Translations under genes and position numbers: made by a program
Notes under the pieces: model-generated
Seen by the model: only the letters and a program-made list of their open reading frames with translations
Database searches by the model: none
What the model was told of the DNA's origin: nothing
Shown here: one piece after another, positions 18,689-27,330 of the stretch
Layout of the letters: the number at the start of each line of letters is the position of its first letter
Position numbering within the stretch: the first letter of the stretch is position 1
NCBI RefSeq assembly: GCF_029382225.1
Contig: NZ_JARLTC010000014.1
Location: 167,284 to 231,283, forward strand
DNA length: 64,000 nucleotides
Reading direction: 5' to 3'
Source: Spongiactinospora sp. TRM90649
GTDB lineage: Bacteria > Actinomycetota > Actinomycetes > Streptosporangiales > Streptosporangiaceae

Positions 18689-21439
18689 ATGAGCCTGTCG
18701 CCGGATTTTCCCGACCGAGGTTCGGGAACCGAACTGTCCGAATACACCTCGCTGCTGCGCAGGCGGTGGCTGATCTTCTTCTTCTGCCTCGCCTCCGGGT
18801 TCACCGGCGGCGCCGCGCTGCTCCGGTACACGCCGTCCTCCTACACCGCGACCACCCAGGTCCTGGTCTCCCCCACCGGGGTCAACGACCAGATCAACCA
18901 GCTCAGCGGGCGGCAGCGCGAATCGCTCAACCTCGACACCGAGGCGCAGATCGCGCAGTCGGCCGTCGTCGCCGAGAAGGCCGCGACCAACCTGAAGCCG
19001 TCCGCGCTCGCCGAACCGGTCCCGGCCGCCACGATCGCCGTCGCCGTGCCGCCGAACTCCGCCGTCCTGTCGATCTCCGCCACCGCGGCCACGCCCGCCT
19101 CCGCCGCCGCACACGCCCGCGCCTACGCCGAGGCGTACCTCCAGCAGCGCACCGAGGCCGCGCAGCGTGAGCTGGGCGTCCAGCTCAAGGCCCTGTCGGC
19201 GAAGCTCAAGCAGGTCAACGCCGACCTCGGCGAGATCGCCACCTCGCTTCCCGGCCTGGCCAGGGGCTCGGCCGAGCGCACCATCGCCCAGCAGCAGCAA
19301 GACGTCCTGAGCCGTCAGGTCTACAACCTCACCGCCAAGTACGACACCCTGCGCACGGTCGCGATCACCCCCGGGTCGGTGATCAGCGAGGCCGTCCCGC
19401 CCGGCGCGCCCAGCGCCCCCAGCGCTCCTCTCCACCTCGGCAGCGGCCTGATGCTCGGCCTGCTCGCCGGGGCCGGGGCGGCCTTCGCCCGCGACCGCCT
19501 CGACACCCGGCTGCGCGGCGCCCGCGACGTCGAGCGCCTCACCGGCATCCCGGTGATCGCGGGGCCGTCCGGGGTCCCGGGGGGCCGCGACCCCGATGGG
19601 CCGCACGAGCTGGCGTCCACGCTGATCGCCGCCCGGCCCGGCGGCCACCTGCTCATCCGCCCGGTCGGGGCCGACTTCGAAGGCCGCCAGCTCACGCGGG
19701 CCCTGGCCGGGCCGCTCGCCCCCACCCGCGTGCTGAACGGCGACGGCCTGCACGACCTCGCCCGCGCCGAGACGGCGGTGCTGCTGGTCTCACTGCGCGG
19801 GGTCTCGGCCCGCGAGGTCGCCACCGCCGCCCAGGCACTGCGCCGCACCGGCACCCGTCTGATCGGCGCCATCGTGCTCCGCCCGGCCCGCCGCCGCGTC
19901 CGCCGCGCCGCCGCCGAGCCCCCGACGAACGACCGGCCGTCCCCGGAACTGGAGAAGCCCGGCTCCTTCGGCAAGCCGGACGGCAGGGGCGGCGGCAGGC
20001 AGGGGTCCGGAGCCGAAAAGGCGCCCCACCCTCCCGGCTCCCCCGCCGGAGCCCCTCCCCCCTGGTCCGCCTCCGGCTCAGCCCCCGTTTCAGCGACCAC
20101 CCCAGACCCCATGCCCGGATCCGACCTCGGCTTCAAAAGCACATCCGATTCCAGGTACGGGGCCACACCCGAACCCGGCACCAGAACCGGGGCCGACTTC
20201 AGGCCCACATCCGACTCCGGCTTCAGGGCCGCATCCGAGCCGGGTGCCAGGGCGGGGGTCGAGCTCGGCTACAGGGCCGCGTCCGATTCCGGGGGCGATC
20301 CTGAGGGCGGGGCCGTCGATGCCGGGGCGTCCTGGTCCGGGGCCGGGGGGCCGGGGAACGTGGCGGGTGTGGGGAAGTTCGGGGCGGCGGGACGAGGTGC
20401 GGGGGGGTTTTGGCAGGGGGACGGTGAGTGGCCGGGGACGGCGGTACCGCCGGCTCCGCCGTCCCGGACGGCCTCGCGGGCCGAGTCGGACGCGCTCGGC
20501 GCTACGCCACCGCGCAGGTCCGAGGGCCGACCGCCCGGCACCGAGGGCCTCGGCAGGCTCGTGGTCCCCGCGCCCGGCGATCGCGCGCCCGGCACCGGCC
20601 GTACCTGGGACGCCTCGCACGTCACCGAAGCGCTGATCACCAGCCCCATCCACCGGCTCACCGAACCGTCCGATCCCCCCGGCCGCCGGGTGTCGCCCAC
20701 CACCGACACCGACCACTTCGCCGCGTCCCCGCCCACCGGCCAGGCGCGCTCCGCCCCGGAGACCCCGGGCGACGACGCCTCCGCCGATTACCCCGCCTGG
20801 GGCGACCGGCTCGACGACGTCCCGCCCACCGGCCGCTCCCGCTGGGCCGACGCCGCCCCTCCTTCCAGCGCGCCGCACCCGTCGGAAAGCCCCACCGACC
20901 ACACGGGCATGCCCCGCCTCACCGCACGGTCGGAGCCCTCCGCGCCGCGCGACCGGTCGCACGGAAGCGGGCCCTCGGGCGATGGGTACACACTGCCGCG
21001 ATTCGGTGCGAACACCGGGCCGGAGGCGATCACCCCCGGTGACGAACGAGTCGTGCCGCCGCCCGCCGGGCGTTCGCGCTGGGCCGCCGACGACGGCCTC
21101 GACGACATCGGCCGGGAGGCCGCGTCCCCCGCCTGGGGCGACCGGCTGAGCCGGACGCCCGGTGACGAGGCCGACCGATGGGCCGACGGCACATCCGACG
21201 ACGAGCACGCCCAGTGGCACGACGATCCCGACGACGACGCCGAGGAAGAACCCACCGCGCACAACCCCGGCGGCTCCGAATCCGGAGATCTCGCGGGGCT
21301 CGCCGCCCTCGTCAGTCTCGCCGAGGCCGTCACCCCGGCCCAGCCGTTCCGCTGGGAGCCGCACGGTCAGACCCCGGAGACCCCCGCCACGGACGACGAC
21401 CGGCCACGCGGGGGCCGGAGCCCCTGGCACGAGATGTGA
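18689..21439 (+). CDS. Wzz-like polysaccharide co-polymerase with pseudo-ATPase domain and long disordered tail
   Basis: Chain-length/co-polymerase protein of a Wzy-dependent pathway. Of 916 residues, the first 270 are a Wzz module: an N-terminal membrane helix (about 27-46), YTATTQVLVSPTG after it, coiled-coil helices, and a second helix (about 248-266) followed by RDRLDTRL. Residues about 280-400 keep the outline of a BY-kinase (TGIPVIAGPSG, then AVLLVSLRGVSAREVATAA), but the Walker A place reads RPVGADFEGRQLTRA with no GK[ST]. It is probably a non-catalytic relic. The remaining roughly 500 residues are Pro/Ser/Gly/Asp-rich with repeated PAWGDRL and GRSRWA motifs. ATG 18689 has GGAGGG upstream. 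Confidence 0.82.
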   Translation: MSLSPDFPDRGSGTELSEYTSLLRRRWLIFFFCLASGFTGGAALLRYTPSSYTATTQVLVSPTGVNDQINQLSGRQRESLNLDTEAQIAQSAVVAEKAATNLKPSALAEPVPAATIAVAVPPNSAVLSISATAATPASAAAHARAYAEAYLQQRTEAAQRELGVQLKALSAKLKQVNADLGEIATSLPGLARGSAERTIAQQQQDVLSRQVYNLTAKYDTLRTVAITPGSVISEAVPPGAPSAPSAPLHLGSGLMLGLLAGAGAAFARDRLDTRLRGARDVERLTGIPVIAGPSGVPGGRDPDGPHELASTLIAARPGGHLLIRPVGADFEGRQLTRALAGPLAPTRVLNGDGLHDLARAETAVLLVSLRGVSAREVATAAQALRRTGTRLIGAIVLRPARRRVRRAAAEPPTNDRPSPELEKPGSFGKPDGRGGGRQGSGAEKAPHPPGSPAGAPPPWSASGSAPVSATTPDPMPGSDLGFKSTSDSRYGATPEPGTRTGADFRPTSDSGFRAASEPGARAGVELGYRAASDSGGDPEGGAVDAGASWSGAGGPGNVAGVGKFGAAGRGAGGFWQGDGEWPGTAVPPAPPSRTASRAESDALGATPPRRSEGRPPGTEGLGRLVVPAPGDRAPGTGRTWDASHVTEALITSPIHRLTEPSDPPGRRVSPTTDTDHFAASPPTGQARSAPETPGDDASADYPAWGDRLDDVPPTGRSRWADAAPPSSAPHPSESPTDHTGMPRLTARSEPSAPRDRSHGSGPSGDGYTLPRFGANTGPEAITPGDERVVPPPAGRSRWAADDGLDDIGREAASPAWGDRLSRTPGDEADRWADGTSDDEHAQWHDDPDDDAEEEPTAHNPGGSESGDLAGLAALVSLAEAVTPAQPFRWEPHGQTPETPATDDDRPRGGRSPWHEM

Positions 21440-21449
21440 GGCGTGCGCG

Positions 21450-22745
21450 ATGAGGTGGCGCCTCGCGCCGGTGGCCTGGCCGATCGCCGCGCTGCTCGTC
21501 GGCTACCCGATCTGGTGGGCGCTCGGCTTCGGCGGCCTGTCGGTGATCGTCGTGGCGATCCCGATGGCGGTCGTCCTGTGGCGGCGCAGGCCGGTCAAGG
21601 TGCCGCCCGGTTTCGGGCTGTGGGTGCTGCTGCTGACCGGCCAGGCGCTCGGCGCGCTGATGCTGGCCGAGTCGCCGCCCGGCACGTACGGCGATCTGAG
21701 CCAGGGCCGGGTGGTCGGTCACCTGATCCGGCTGACGATGTGCGTGGCGATGCTCATCATCGTGCTCTACCTGGGCAATCTCACCCATCAGGAGCTGCCG
21801 CAGCTCACCCTGGTGCGGATGCTCGGCGCGCTGTTCGTCGCCACCGTGGCCGGAGGCCTGTTAGGGCTGATCGCCCCCGGCTTCGAGTTCACCTCGCCGG
21901 TCGAGATGGTGCTGCCCGACTGGCTCGGTGGCAACTCCTTCGTCGGCAACCTCATCCATCCCACCGTCGCGCAGACCCAGAAGGTCCTCGGGCACGCCCT
22001 GCCCCGCCCCGAGGCCCCGTTCGAATGGGCCAACGCGTGGGGCAGCAACCTGTCGGTCCTGGCCGTCTGGTTCGTGGTGGGCTGGTGGGTGTACGGCGAG
22101 GCCCGGCACCGTCTGGTCGCCGCCGCCGTCCTGGCCGTTGCGGCGATCCCGGTGGTGTACTCGCTGAACAGGGGCCTGTGGATCGGCCTCGGCCTGGCCG
22201 TCGTCTACCTGGTGTTCCGGCTCGGCGCGCGGGCCCGGGTGGCGCTCTGCGCGGTGAGCGCGGCGGCCGTGCTGGCCGTCCTGCTCAGCCCGCTGGCGTC
22301 GGTGATCACCAAGCGGCTGGACAGCCCGCACAGCAACGACATCCGGGCGTTCACGGTGACCGCGACCCTCGCCGCCGCCGGGCACTCCCCCGTCATCGGC
22401 TACGGCAACACCCGCAACGCGCTCGGCAACCACCGTTCGATCACCACCGGCAAGACGCAGTGGTGCGACGAGTGCGGCCACCCCCCGCTCGGCAGCGACG
22501 GTCACCTGTGGCACCTGACGATCGCCCAGGGGTTCGTCGGCGCCGCCCTCTACATCGCGTTCTTCGCGGGCGCGGCGCTGCGCTACCGGCGCGACCGCAG
22601 CCCGATCGCCATGGCCGGCGTGCTGGTCATGCTGCTGGTCCTGTTCTACATGCTCATCTACGACGGCTATTTCACCCCCCTCACGCTCTACATGATCTCG
22701 TTCGCCCTCCTGTGGAGAGGGTCCCTCACCAAGGGGTCACCGTGA
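21450..22745 (+). CDS. Wzy-like O-antigen/exopolysaccharide polymerase
   Basis: A 431-residue polytopic protein with roughly 10-12 membrane helices and the layout of O-antigen ligase/polymerase proteins. A large outside loop before the last helices contains TLAAAGHSPVIGYGNTRNALG and CDECGHPPLGSDGHLWHLTIAQG, the typical PxxGxG and late-loop His region. It should join polyprenyl-linked repeat units at the outer face of the membrane. ATG 21450 lies 10 bp after the Wzz stop. The end overlaps the next gene by GTGA, so the operon is tightly coupled. Confidence 0.82.
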   Translation: MRWRLAPVAWPIAALLVGYPIWWALGFGGLSVIVVAIPMAVVLWRRRPVKVPPGFGLWVLLLTGQALGALMLAESPPGTYGDLSQGRVVGHLIRLTMCVAMLIIVLYLGNLTHQELPQLTLVRMLGALFVATVAGGLLGLIAPGFEFTSPVEMVLPDWLGGNSFVGNLIHPTVAQTQKVLGHALPRPEAPFEWANAWGSNLSVLAVWFVVGWWVYGEARHRLVAAAVLAVAAIPVVYSLNRGLWIGLGLAVVYLVFRLGARARVALCAVSAAAVLAVLLSPLASVITKRLDSPHSNDIRAFTVTATLAAAGHSPVIGYGNTRNALGNHRSITTGKTQWCDECGHPPLGSDGHLWHLTIAQGFVGAALYIAFFAGAALRYRRDRSPIAMAGVLVMLLVLFYMLIYDGYFTPLTLYMISFALLWRGSLTKGSP

Positions 22746-23668
22746 CCGACGCCCGTGTTCGCGTGCGCTATCTCGACCAGACCGTCCGCCTGCTGTTCCC
22801 CGGCGACGACGATCCGGTCGCCTACTCGCTGCTGCCCCATCCCCGGCTGCCGCGCCGCCTGGTACCCCGGGCGTGGTGGCATCGCGCGTTCGGCAGCCGG
22901 GTGATGGTCCCGTCGGGAGGCGGCGACTCGATCGAGGATCACCTGGGCGAGGTCCTGGGCATCCCGGTGCGTGCCGTCCTGCACGTGCGGCCCGCGCGGC
23001 GGGCCAACCGCAAGCCCGTCCTGGAGGCGCACGGCCCGGCCGGGCTCGCCGCGTTCGTCAAGATCGGCGACACGCCGTGCACGGCGGCGCTGGTGCGTGC
23101 CGAGGCCACGGCCCTCGGCCTGCTGGCGGGTGCACCGCTGCGCACCGTGGTCGCGCCCGCCCTGCTGCACCATGGTCGCTGGCGCGGCCTTGAGGTGCTG
23201 GTGACCTCCCCGCTGCCGGTGCCCCGGCGCGGGCTGCGGGCATCCAAGCCCCGCCCGGAGACGCTGCGCGCCGCCGTCCGCGAGATCGCGGAGCTGTGCC
23301 CCGGCGAGCCGTACGCGTGGCACGGCGACCTGACGCCGTGGAACATGGCGCCCGTACCCGGCGGGCGGCTGCTGGTGTGGGACTGGGAACGCTTCGCGAC
23401 CGGCGTGCCGTTCGGGTTCGACGCCGCGCACAACTACCTGCACCGGGCGCTACGGCGGATGCGCCCGGCGGAGGCGGCCCGCTCGTGCCTGGCCCAGGCG
23501 ACGGCGGTGCTCGCACCGTACGGCCTGTCGTCCGCGCAGGCCAGGCACACGGTGCTGCACTATCTGATCACGCTGGCCGACCGGCACGCGCGAGACGGCC
23601 ACGAGCCGCTCGGCCCGCCGTCCACCTGGCTCTCGCCGCTCGTCGATCACCAGGAGCTGATCCTTTGA
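22742..23668 (+). CDS. Aminoglycoside-phosphotransferase-fold kinase of unknown substrate
   Basis: A 308-residue cytoplasmic protein with the APH/choline-kinase fold. The catalytic loop is WHGDLTPWNMAPV (HGDxxxxN) and the metal-binding motif is LLVWDWERFATG. An N-lobe lysine candidate is in AAFVKIGDTPC. Family members phosphorylate small hydroxylated compounds, not only antibiotics. Inside a polysaccharide operon a sugar, a polyol or a lipid carrier is the natural guess, but nothing in the sequence settles it. The GTG start overlaps the Wzy stop, and its stop overlaps the TTG of the sulfotransferase gene. Confidence 0.75.
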   Translation: MTDARVRVRYLDQTVRLLFPGDDDPVAYSLLPHPRLPRRLVPRAWWHRAFGSRVMVPSGGGDSIEDHLGEVLGIPVRAVLHVRPARRANRKPVLEAHGPAGLAAFVKIGDTPCTAALVRAEATALGLLAGAPLRTVVAPALLHHGRWRGLEVLVTSPLPVPRRGLRASKPRPETLRAAVREIAELCPGEPYAWHGDLTPWNMAPVPGGRLLVWDWERFATGVPFGFDAAHNYLHRALRRMRPAEAARSCLAQATAVLAPYGLSSAQARHTVLHYLITLADRHARDGHEPLGPPSTWLSPLVDHQELIL

Positions 23669-24630
23669 TCCACCTGCCCGGCCGGGCCCGCGTTCCCGTG
23701 CGGGGGTCGCGTCCCCGTGCGCTGAACCGCGCGCTGCGGCGTTCCCTGAGCAGGGCGCTGGACGGCCCGCTGCGCGGACCGCTCAAGGGGTCGGCGCACG
23801 CGGTGTCGCTGGCCGCCGGCCGCCTGACCGCCGAGGGCCGGATGCTGCCCACCTTTCTGATCATCGGTGCGCAGCGATCCGGCACCACGTCCCTCTACCG
23901 GGCGCTCGCCGGGCACCCGCTGGTGCTCAAACCGGTATTGCGCAAGGGCGTGCACTACTTCGACGTCGCCTACGAGCATGGGCTGTCCTGGTATCGGGCG
24001 CATTTTCCGTTGCATGCCACCGCCGCCCGGCTGCACCACACGTACGGCAGGCGTCCGCTGGCGTTCGAGTCGTCGCCCTACTACCTCTTCCACCCGCTGG
24101 CCGGGGCGCGGATCGCGGAGCGGCTGCCGGGGGTGAAGCTGATCGTGCTGGTCCGCGACCCGGTGGAACGGGCGCATTCGGCGCATGCCCATGAGGTGGC
24201 CAGGGGCTTCGAGCCGGAGAGCCGGTTCGAGCGGGCCGTCGAGCTGGAGGGCGAACGGCTCGCGGGAGAGGCCGAGCGCCTGCGCGCGGATCCTATGGCG
24301 AGCAGCCACGCGCACCGGCACCACGCCTACCTGTCCAGGGGGCGCTACGCCGAGCAGCTCGCCCGGATCGAGCCGCTGGTCGGCGCCGATCGGCTGCTGG
24401 TGGTGGACAGCCACCGGTTCTTCGCCTCGCCCGCCGTCGTCTACGACGAGATCCTGTCGTTTCTCGACCTCCCGCCGCTGACGCCGCCCTGTTTCGACCG
24501 GCACAACGCCCGTCCTCGGGCGGCGCCGATGCCCGCCCGGTTGCGTCGCAGGCTGTCCGACGAGTTCGAGGCGTGCGACGCGCAGCTCGTCCGGTGGCTG
24601 GGGGGGCGCACGCCGTCCTGGCGCCGGTGA
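23665..24630 (+). CDS. PAPS-dependent sulfotransferase (ST1)
   Basis: Transfers sulfate from PAPS to an acceptor, probably a carbohydrate. The 321-residue protein has the 5'-phosphosulfate loop FLIIGAQRSGTTSLYRAL near residue 65, KGVHYFDVAYEHGLSWYRAHF, and the 3'-phosphate motif LIVLVRDPVERAHSAHAHEV near 165. This layout is that of the Sulfotransfer_1 family acting on glycans or lipo-oligosaccharides. A basic stretch precedes the fold. TTG 23665 overlaps the upstream stop; GTG 23698 is an in-frame alternative. The end overlaps the flippase start by GTGA. The acceptor is unknown; context points to the repeat unit. Confidence 0.86.
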   Translation: MIHLPGRARVPVRGSRPRALNRALRRSLSRALDGPLRGPLKGSAHAVSLAAGRLTAEGRMLPTFLIIGAQRSGTTSLYRALAGHPLVLKPVLRKGVHYFDVAYEHGLSWYRAHFPLHATAARLHHTYGRRPLAFESSPYYLFHPLAGARIAERLPGVKLIVLVRDPVERAHSAHAHEVARGFEPESRFERAVELEGERLAGEAERLRADPMASSHAHRHHAYLSRGRYAEQLARIEPLVGADRLLVVDSHRFFASPAVVYDEILSFLDLPPLTPPCFDRHNARPRAAPMPARLRRRLSDEFEACDAQLVRWLGGRTPSWRR

Positions 24631-26102
24631 CCGTGTCCGCCGCGCCGTCGCTCGGGGCCGTCGCTCGCGGCGGCGCGCTGGGCCTGGCGGGGGCGGGCGC
24701 GGGGGCGGCGGCGCAGGTGGCGCTGGTCGTGGTGGTCAGCCGGGCGGTGCCGCCCGCGACGGCCGGGGCGCTGTTCACGGCGATGGCGCTCAGTTTGATG
24801 GTCGCCGGGATCGTCCGGCTGGACGCGGGCAACGGGCTGGTGCACGCACTGGCCCGGCACACCGACCAAGCCGATGTTTCCGCGTACATTCGGGCGGCTC
24901 TGCTTCCTGTCCTCGCCCTGGCCGTGCTCACCTCCGCCACGATCCATCTGCTCGGCCCGGCCGTCGCGGCGGCCACCGGGATCCCCGTGCCGTGGGTGCG
25001 GCTGCTCGCGCTGGCCGTCCCCTTCATCGCGTGCGCCGACGTCCTGGTGGCGGCCACCCGCGGGCTCGGCGCGATGGGCCCCACCACGTATCTGAGCGGG
25101 CTGCTACAGCCCCTCGGCCAGCTCACACTCACCGTGATCGCCGTCCTCCTCACAGCTCCAGCGGTCGGCACAAGCGCCATACCAACGGTCGAACCCCCCG
25201 CCACCCACGCCGTCGAGACGAACTCCACCCGGGCGATCGAGACGCACATCGCACCGGCCATCGAGACGCCCGCCACCACCACCGTCGACGCGAACGCCGC
25301 CCGCGCTGTTGAGGCGAGCGTCGCCTTGCCGCTCGCGTGGGCGTTGCCGTACGTGCCGGTGCTGGTCCTGGCCGCGCTGTGGTTGCGCCGCCGAGTCCCG
25401 CGCGGCGCGGTGCGGCGGCCTGGGGCGGCCGGGGAGCTGTGGCGGCACACCGCGCCGCGCGCCGGGGCGGGCGCCATCCAGGCGGTGTTCCAGCGACTGG
25501 ACATCGTGATCGTCGCGGTGCTGGGCGGGCCGGCGGAAGCCGCCTGTTACACGGCCGCCACCCGCTTCAAGGTCGTCGGCCAGCTCGCCGCCCAGGGGTT
25601 GGCGCACGCCGCGCAGCCCCGGCTGGTCCGCGCGCTCGCGGCGGGCGACCTGCCGGGCGCGCGACGGCTCTACCAGGCCACCACCTTGTGGCTGGTCACC
25701 CTGACCTGGCCGATGTGGGCGGGCTACGCGGCGCTCGCCCCGCTGCTCCCCCGGTTCTTCGGCACCGGGTACGAACGTGGCGTGCAGGTCGCCGCCGTCC
25801 TCGCCGGGACCATGATGATCGCGTCGGCGTGCGGCATGGTGGACATCGTCCTGACCGCCGCCGGGCACACCACCGCCAGCCTGGCCAACACCGCCGCCGC
25901 GGTCGCCGTCACCGTCGCCGCCGATCTCGCGCTGGTGCCAGAGCACGGCGCGGTCGGCGCGGCGCTCGGCTGGTCGGCGGGGGTGCTGGTGAAGAACCTG
26001 CTCCCGTTGCTGCACCTGCACCACCGCTACGGCCTACGCCCCTTCGGACGGCACAGCGCCACCGCGCTACGCCCTCGCACCTGGCGCGGAGACACTCCAT
26101 GA
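24627..26102 (+). CDS. Wzx-like polysaccharide flippase
   Basis: A 491-residue membrane protein with about 12-14 helices and the general pattern of MOP-superfamily flippases, which move lipid-linked repeat units across the membrane. In the C-terminal half, RLDIVIVAVLGGPAEAACYTAATRF and VLTAAGHTTASLANTAAAVAV resemble Wzx proteins. A loop of about 55 residues between helices (near 175-230) is Thr/Ala/Glu-rich and made of octapeptide repeats, unlike the rest of the protein. GTG 24627 overlaps the preceding stop, and its end overlaps the next start by ATGA. Function rests on topology and operon context. Confidence 0.8.
   Translation: MTVSAAPSLGAVARGGALGLAGAGAGAAAQVALVVVVSRAVPPATAGALFTAMALSLMVAGIVRLDAGNGLVHALARHTDQADVSAYIRAALLPVLALAVLTSATIHLLGPAVAAATGIPVPWVRLLALAVPFIACADVLVAATRGLGAMGPTTYLSGLLQPLGQLTLTVIAVLLTAPAVGTSAIPTVEPPATHAVETNSTRAIETHIAPAIETPATTTVDANAARAVEASVALPLAWALPYVPVLVLAALWLRRRVPRGAVRRPGAAGELWRHTAPRAGAGAIQAVFQRLDIVIVAVLGGPAEAACYTAATRFKVVGQLAAQGLAHAAQPRLVRALAAGDLPGARRLYQATTLWLVTLTWPMWAGYAALAPLLPRFFGTGYERGVQVAAVLAGTMMIASACGMVDIVLTAAGHTTASLANTAAAVAVTVAADLALVPEHGAVGAALGWSAGVLVKNLLPLLHLHHRYGLRPFGRHSATALRPRTWRGDTP
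25189..25329 (+). repeat. 24-bp/octapeptide repeat in the flippase gene
   Basis: Five or six degenerate units of eight residues follow each other: AVETNSTR, AIETHIAP, AIETPATT, TVDANAAR, AVEASVAL. At DNA level they are about 24 bp. They fall in a predicted loop, so the length could vary without disturbing helices. Confidence 0.7.
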
Positions 26103-27028
26103 GCCTTCCCTTCACCGGTCCGCTGCTGGTCACCGGCCTGCCCAGGAGTGGCACGAGCTGGGCCGGACGCATGCTCGTCGCGGGCGGCGAACTCGTCTAC
26201 GTGAACGAACCGCTCAATCCGCAGCACCCGCCGGGCGGGTGTCCAGGCGTGCTCGACGCCACCGTCACCCACCGGTTCCAGTACATCTGCCGCGACAACG
26301 AGGCCGGGTGGCTTCCGGCGTTCCGGGACACGGTCGCGTTGCGCTACCGGTTCGCTGCGGAGTTGCGGCGCAACCGCGCGCCGTACGACGTGGCCCGGCT
26401 CATCCGGTACGGCGGGGCGTTCACCGCCGGGCGGATGCTGGGTCACCGAGCCCTGCTCGACGACCCGTTCGCGCTGCTCTCAGCCGGCTGGTTCGTCGAA
26501 CGGCTCGGCTGCCGGGTGATCATCCTGCTCCGCGACCCGGTGGCGCTCGCGGCGAGCTGGCACCGGCTCGGCTGGACGTTCGACTTCCGTGAACTCCTCG
26601 ACCAGCCGCTGCTGCTGCGCGACCACCCCCACGCGCGGGAGGTCGCCTCGCTCGCCGCCTCCGCCGACGACGTCATCAAGACCGCCATCCTGTGGCGCCT
26701 GACCGGCGTGATCGCCGACCGGCTCGCCGCCCGGCATCCGGGCATCCGTGTCGTCCGCTACGAACACCTCGCCGCCGACCCGCTCGGCGGGTTCAGCGAC
26801 CTCTACACCTGGGCGGGCCTGACCTGGTCGCCCCGCGCGGAGGCGCGGATCACCCGCGCGTGCAGCCCCCCGCTGAACCGCCCGATGATCCCGGTTCCGT
26901 TCGCGTGGAGCGGACGGTCGCTGTCGCGCACCGCCTTCCGCCGGATGGACTCCCGGCAGGCGGCCCAGGCGAGAGCCCTCGGTCTCTCCCCCGACCAGAT
27001 CAACCGCATCCGCCGCCTATGCGGCTGA
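26099..27028 (+). CDS. Sulfotransferase family protein (ST2)
   Basis: A second PAPS-type sulfotransferase, 309 residues and not closely like ST1. Motifs: LLVTGLPRSGTSWAGRML (residues 9-26) for the 5'-phosphosulfate loop, VIILLRDPVALAASWHR (about 140-156) for the 3'-phosphate, and VVRYEHLAADPLGGFSDLYTWAG in the C-terminal half. It belongs to the Sulfotransfer_3-like group. The acceptor is unknown, presumably the polysaccharide or its lipid-linked unit. ATG 26099 overlaps the flippase stop by ATGA. A hairpin terminator follows at 27053-27079, so it is the last gene of the rightward operon. Confidence 0.84.
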   Translation: MSLPFTGPLLVTGLPRSGTSWAGRMLVAGGELVYVNEPLNPQHPPGGCPGVLDATVTHRFQYICRDNEAGWLPAFRDTVALRYRFAAELRRNRAPYDVARLIRYGGAFTAGRMLGHRALLDDPFALLSAGWFVERLGCRVIILLRDPVALAASWHRLGWTFDFRELLDQPLLLRDHPHAREVASLAASADDVIKTAILWRLTGVIADRLAARHPGIRVVRYEHLAADPLGGFSDLYTWAGLTWSPRAEARITRACSPPLNRPMIPVPFAWSGRSLSRTAFRRMDSRQAAQARALGLSPDQINRIRRLCG

Positions 27029-27052
27029 TGCGCCGGTACCCCTTTCAACCGA

Positions 27053-27079
27053 CCGCCTGGACCAGGCCGGACCAGGCGG
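27053..27079 (+). terminator. Hairpin after the rightward polysaccharide operon
   Basis: CCGCCTGG (27053-27060) pairs perfectly with CCAGGCGG (27072-27079) over an 11-nt loop, 25 bp after the ST2 stop. No T tract. Confidence 0.6.
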
Positions 27080-27155
27080 GGTGCGACGCCTCACACTCCG
27101 CCTGCGACCGGCCGAAAGAGGCCCAGCCCGGCGACCGGTAAAGGTGGTCCGTCGA

Positions 27156-27330
27156 CGCGGACCAACCGTCAGCCCCGGTCGGCAGGCTGCGCCGACGGCG
27201 GATAGCGCTGGTAAACCACCGGCCCGAACCAACGGTCAGCCCGGGCCGGCGGGCAGCATAGATGGACCGTCAGCGTGGGCCGGTGTGCAGCGTGGACCGG
27301 TGGTCAGTGGCGGCGGCGGATGGCGCTGGT
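27156..27330. repeat. Degenerate repeats reaching into the 3' end of the WecG-like gene
   Basis: Between two convergent genes, units built on ACCGTCAGC followed by GGGCCGG and GCAGC recur near 27164, 27226 and 27266, with a shorter GGTCAGTGG version near 27301. GGCGGATAGCGCTGGT near 27197 closely repeats GGCGGATGGCGCTGGT near 27316, which codes for the protein's C-terminus. The gene end has therefore been partly copied downstream. Confidence 0.65.

Noticed and set aside
22742..23668. Aminoglycoside resistance gene
   Set aside because: Only the generic APH fold is visible and the gene is embedded in a polysaccharide operon by stop/start overlaps; nothing indicates an antibiotic substrate.
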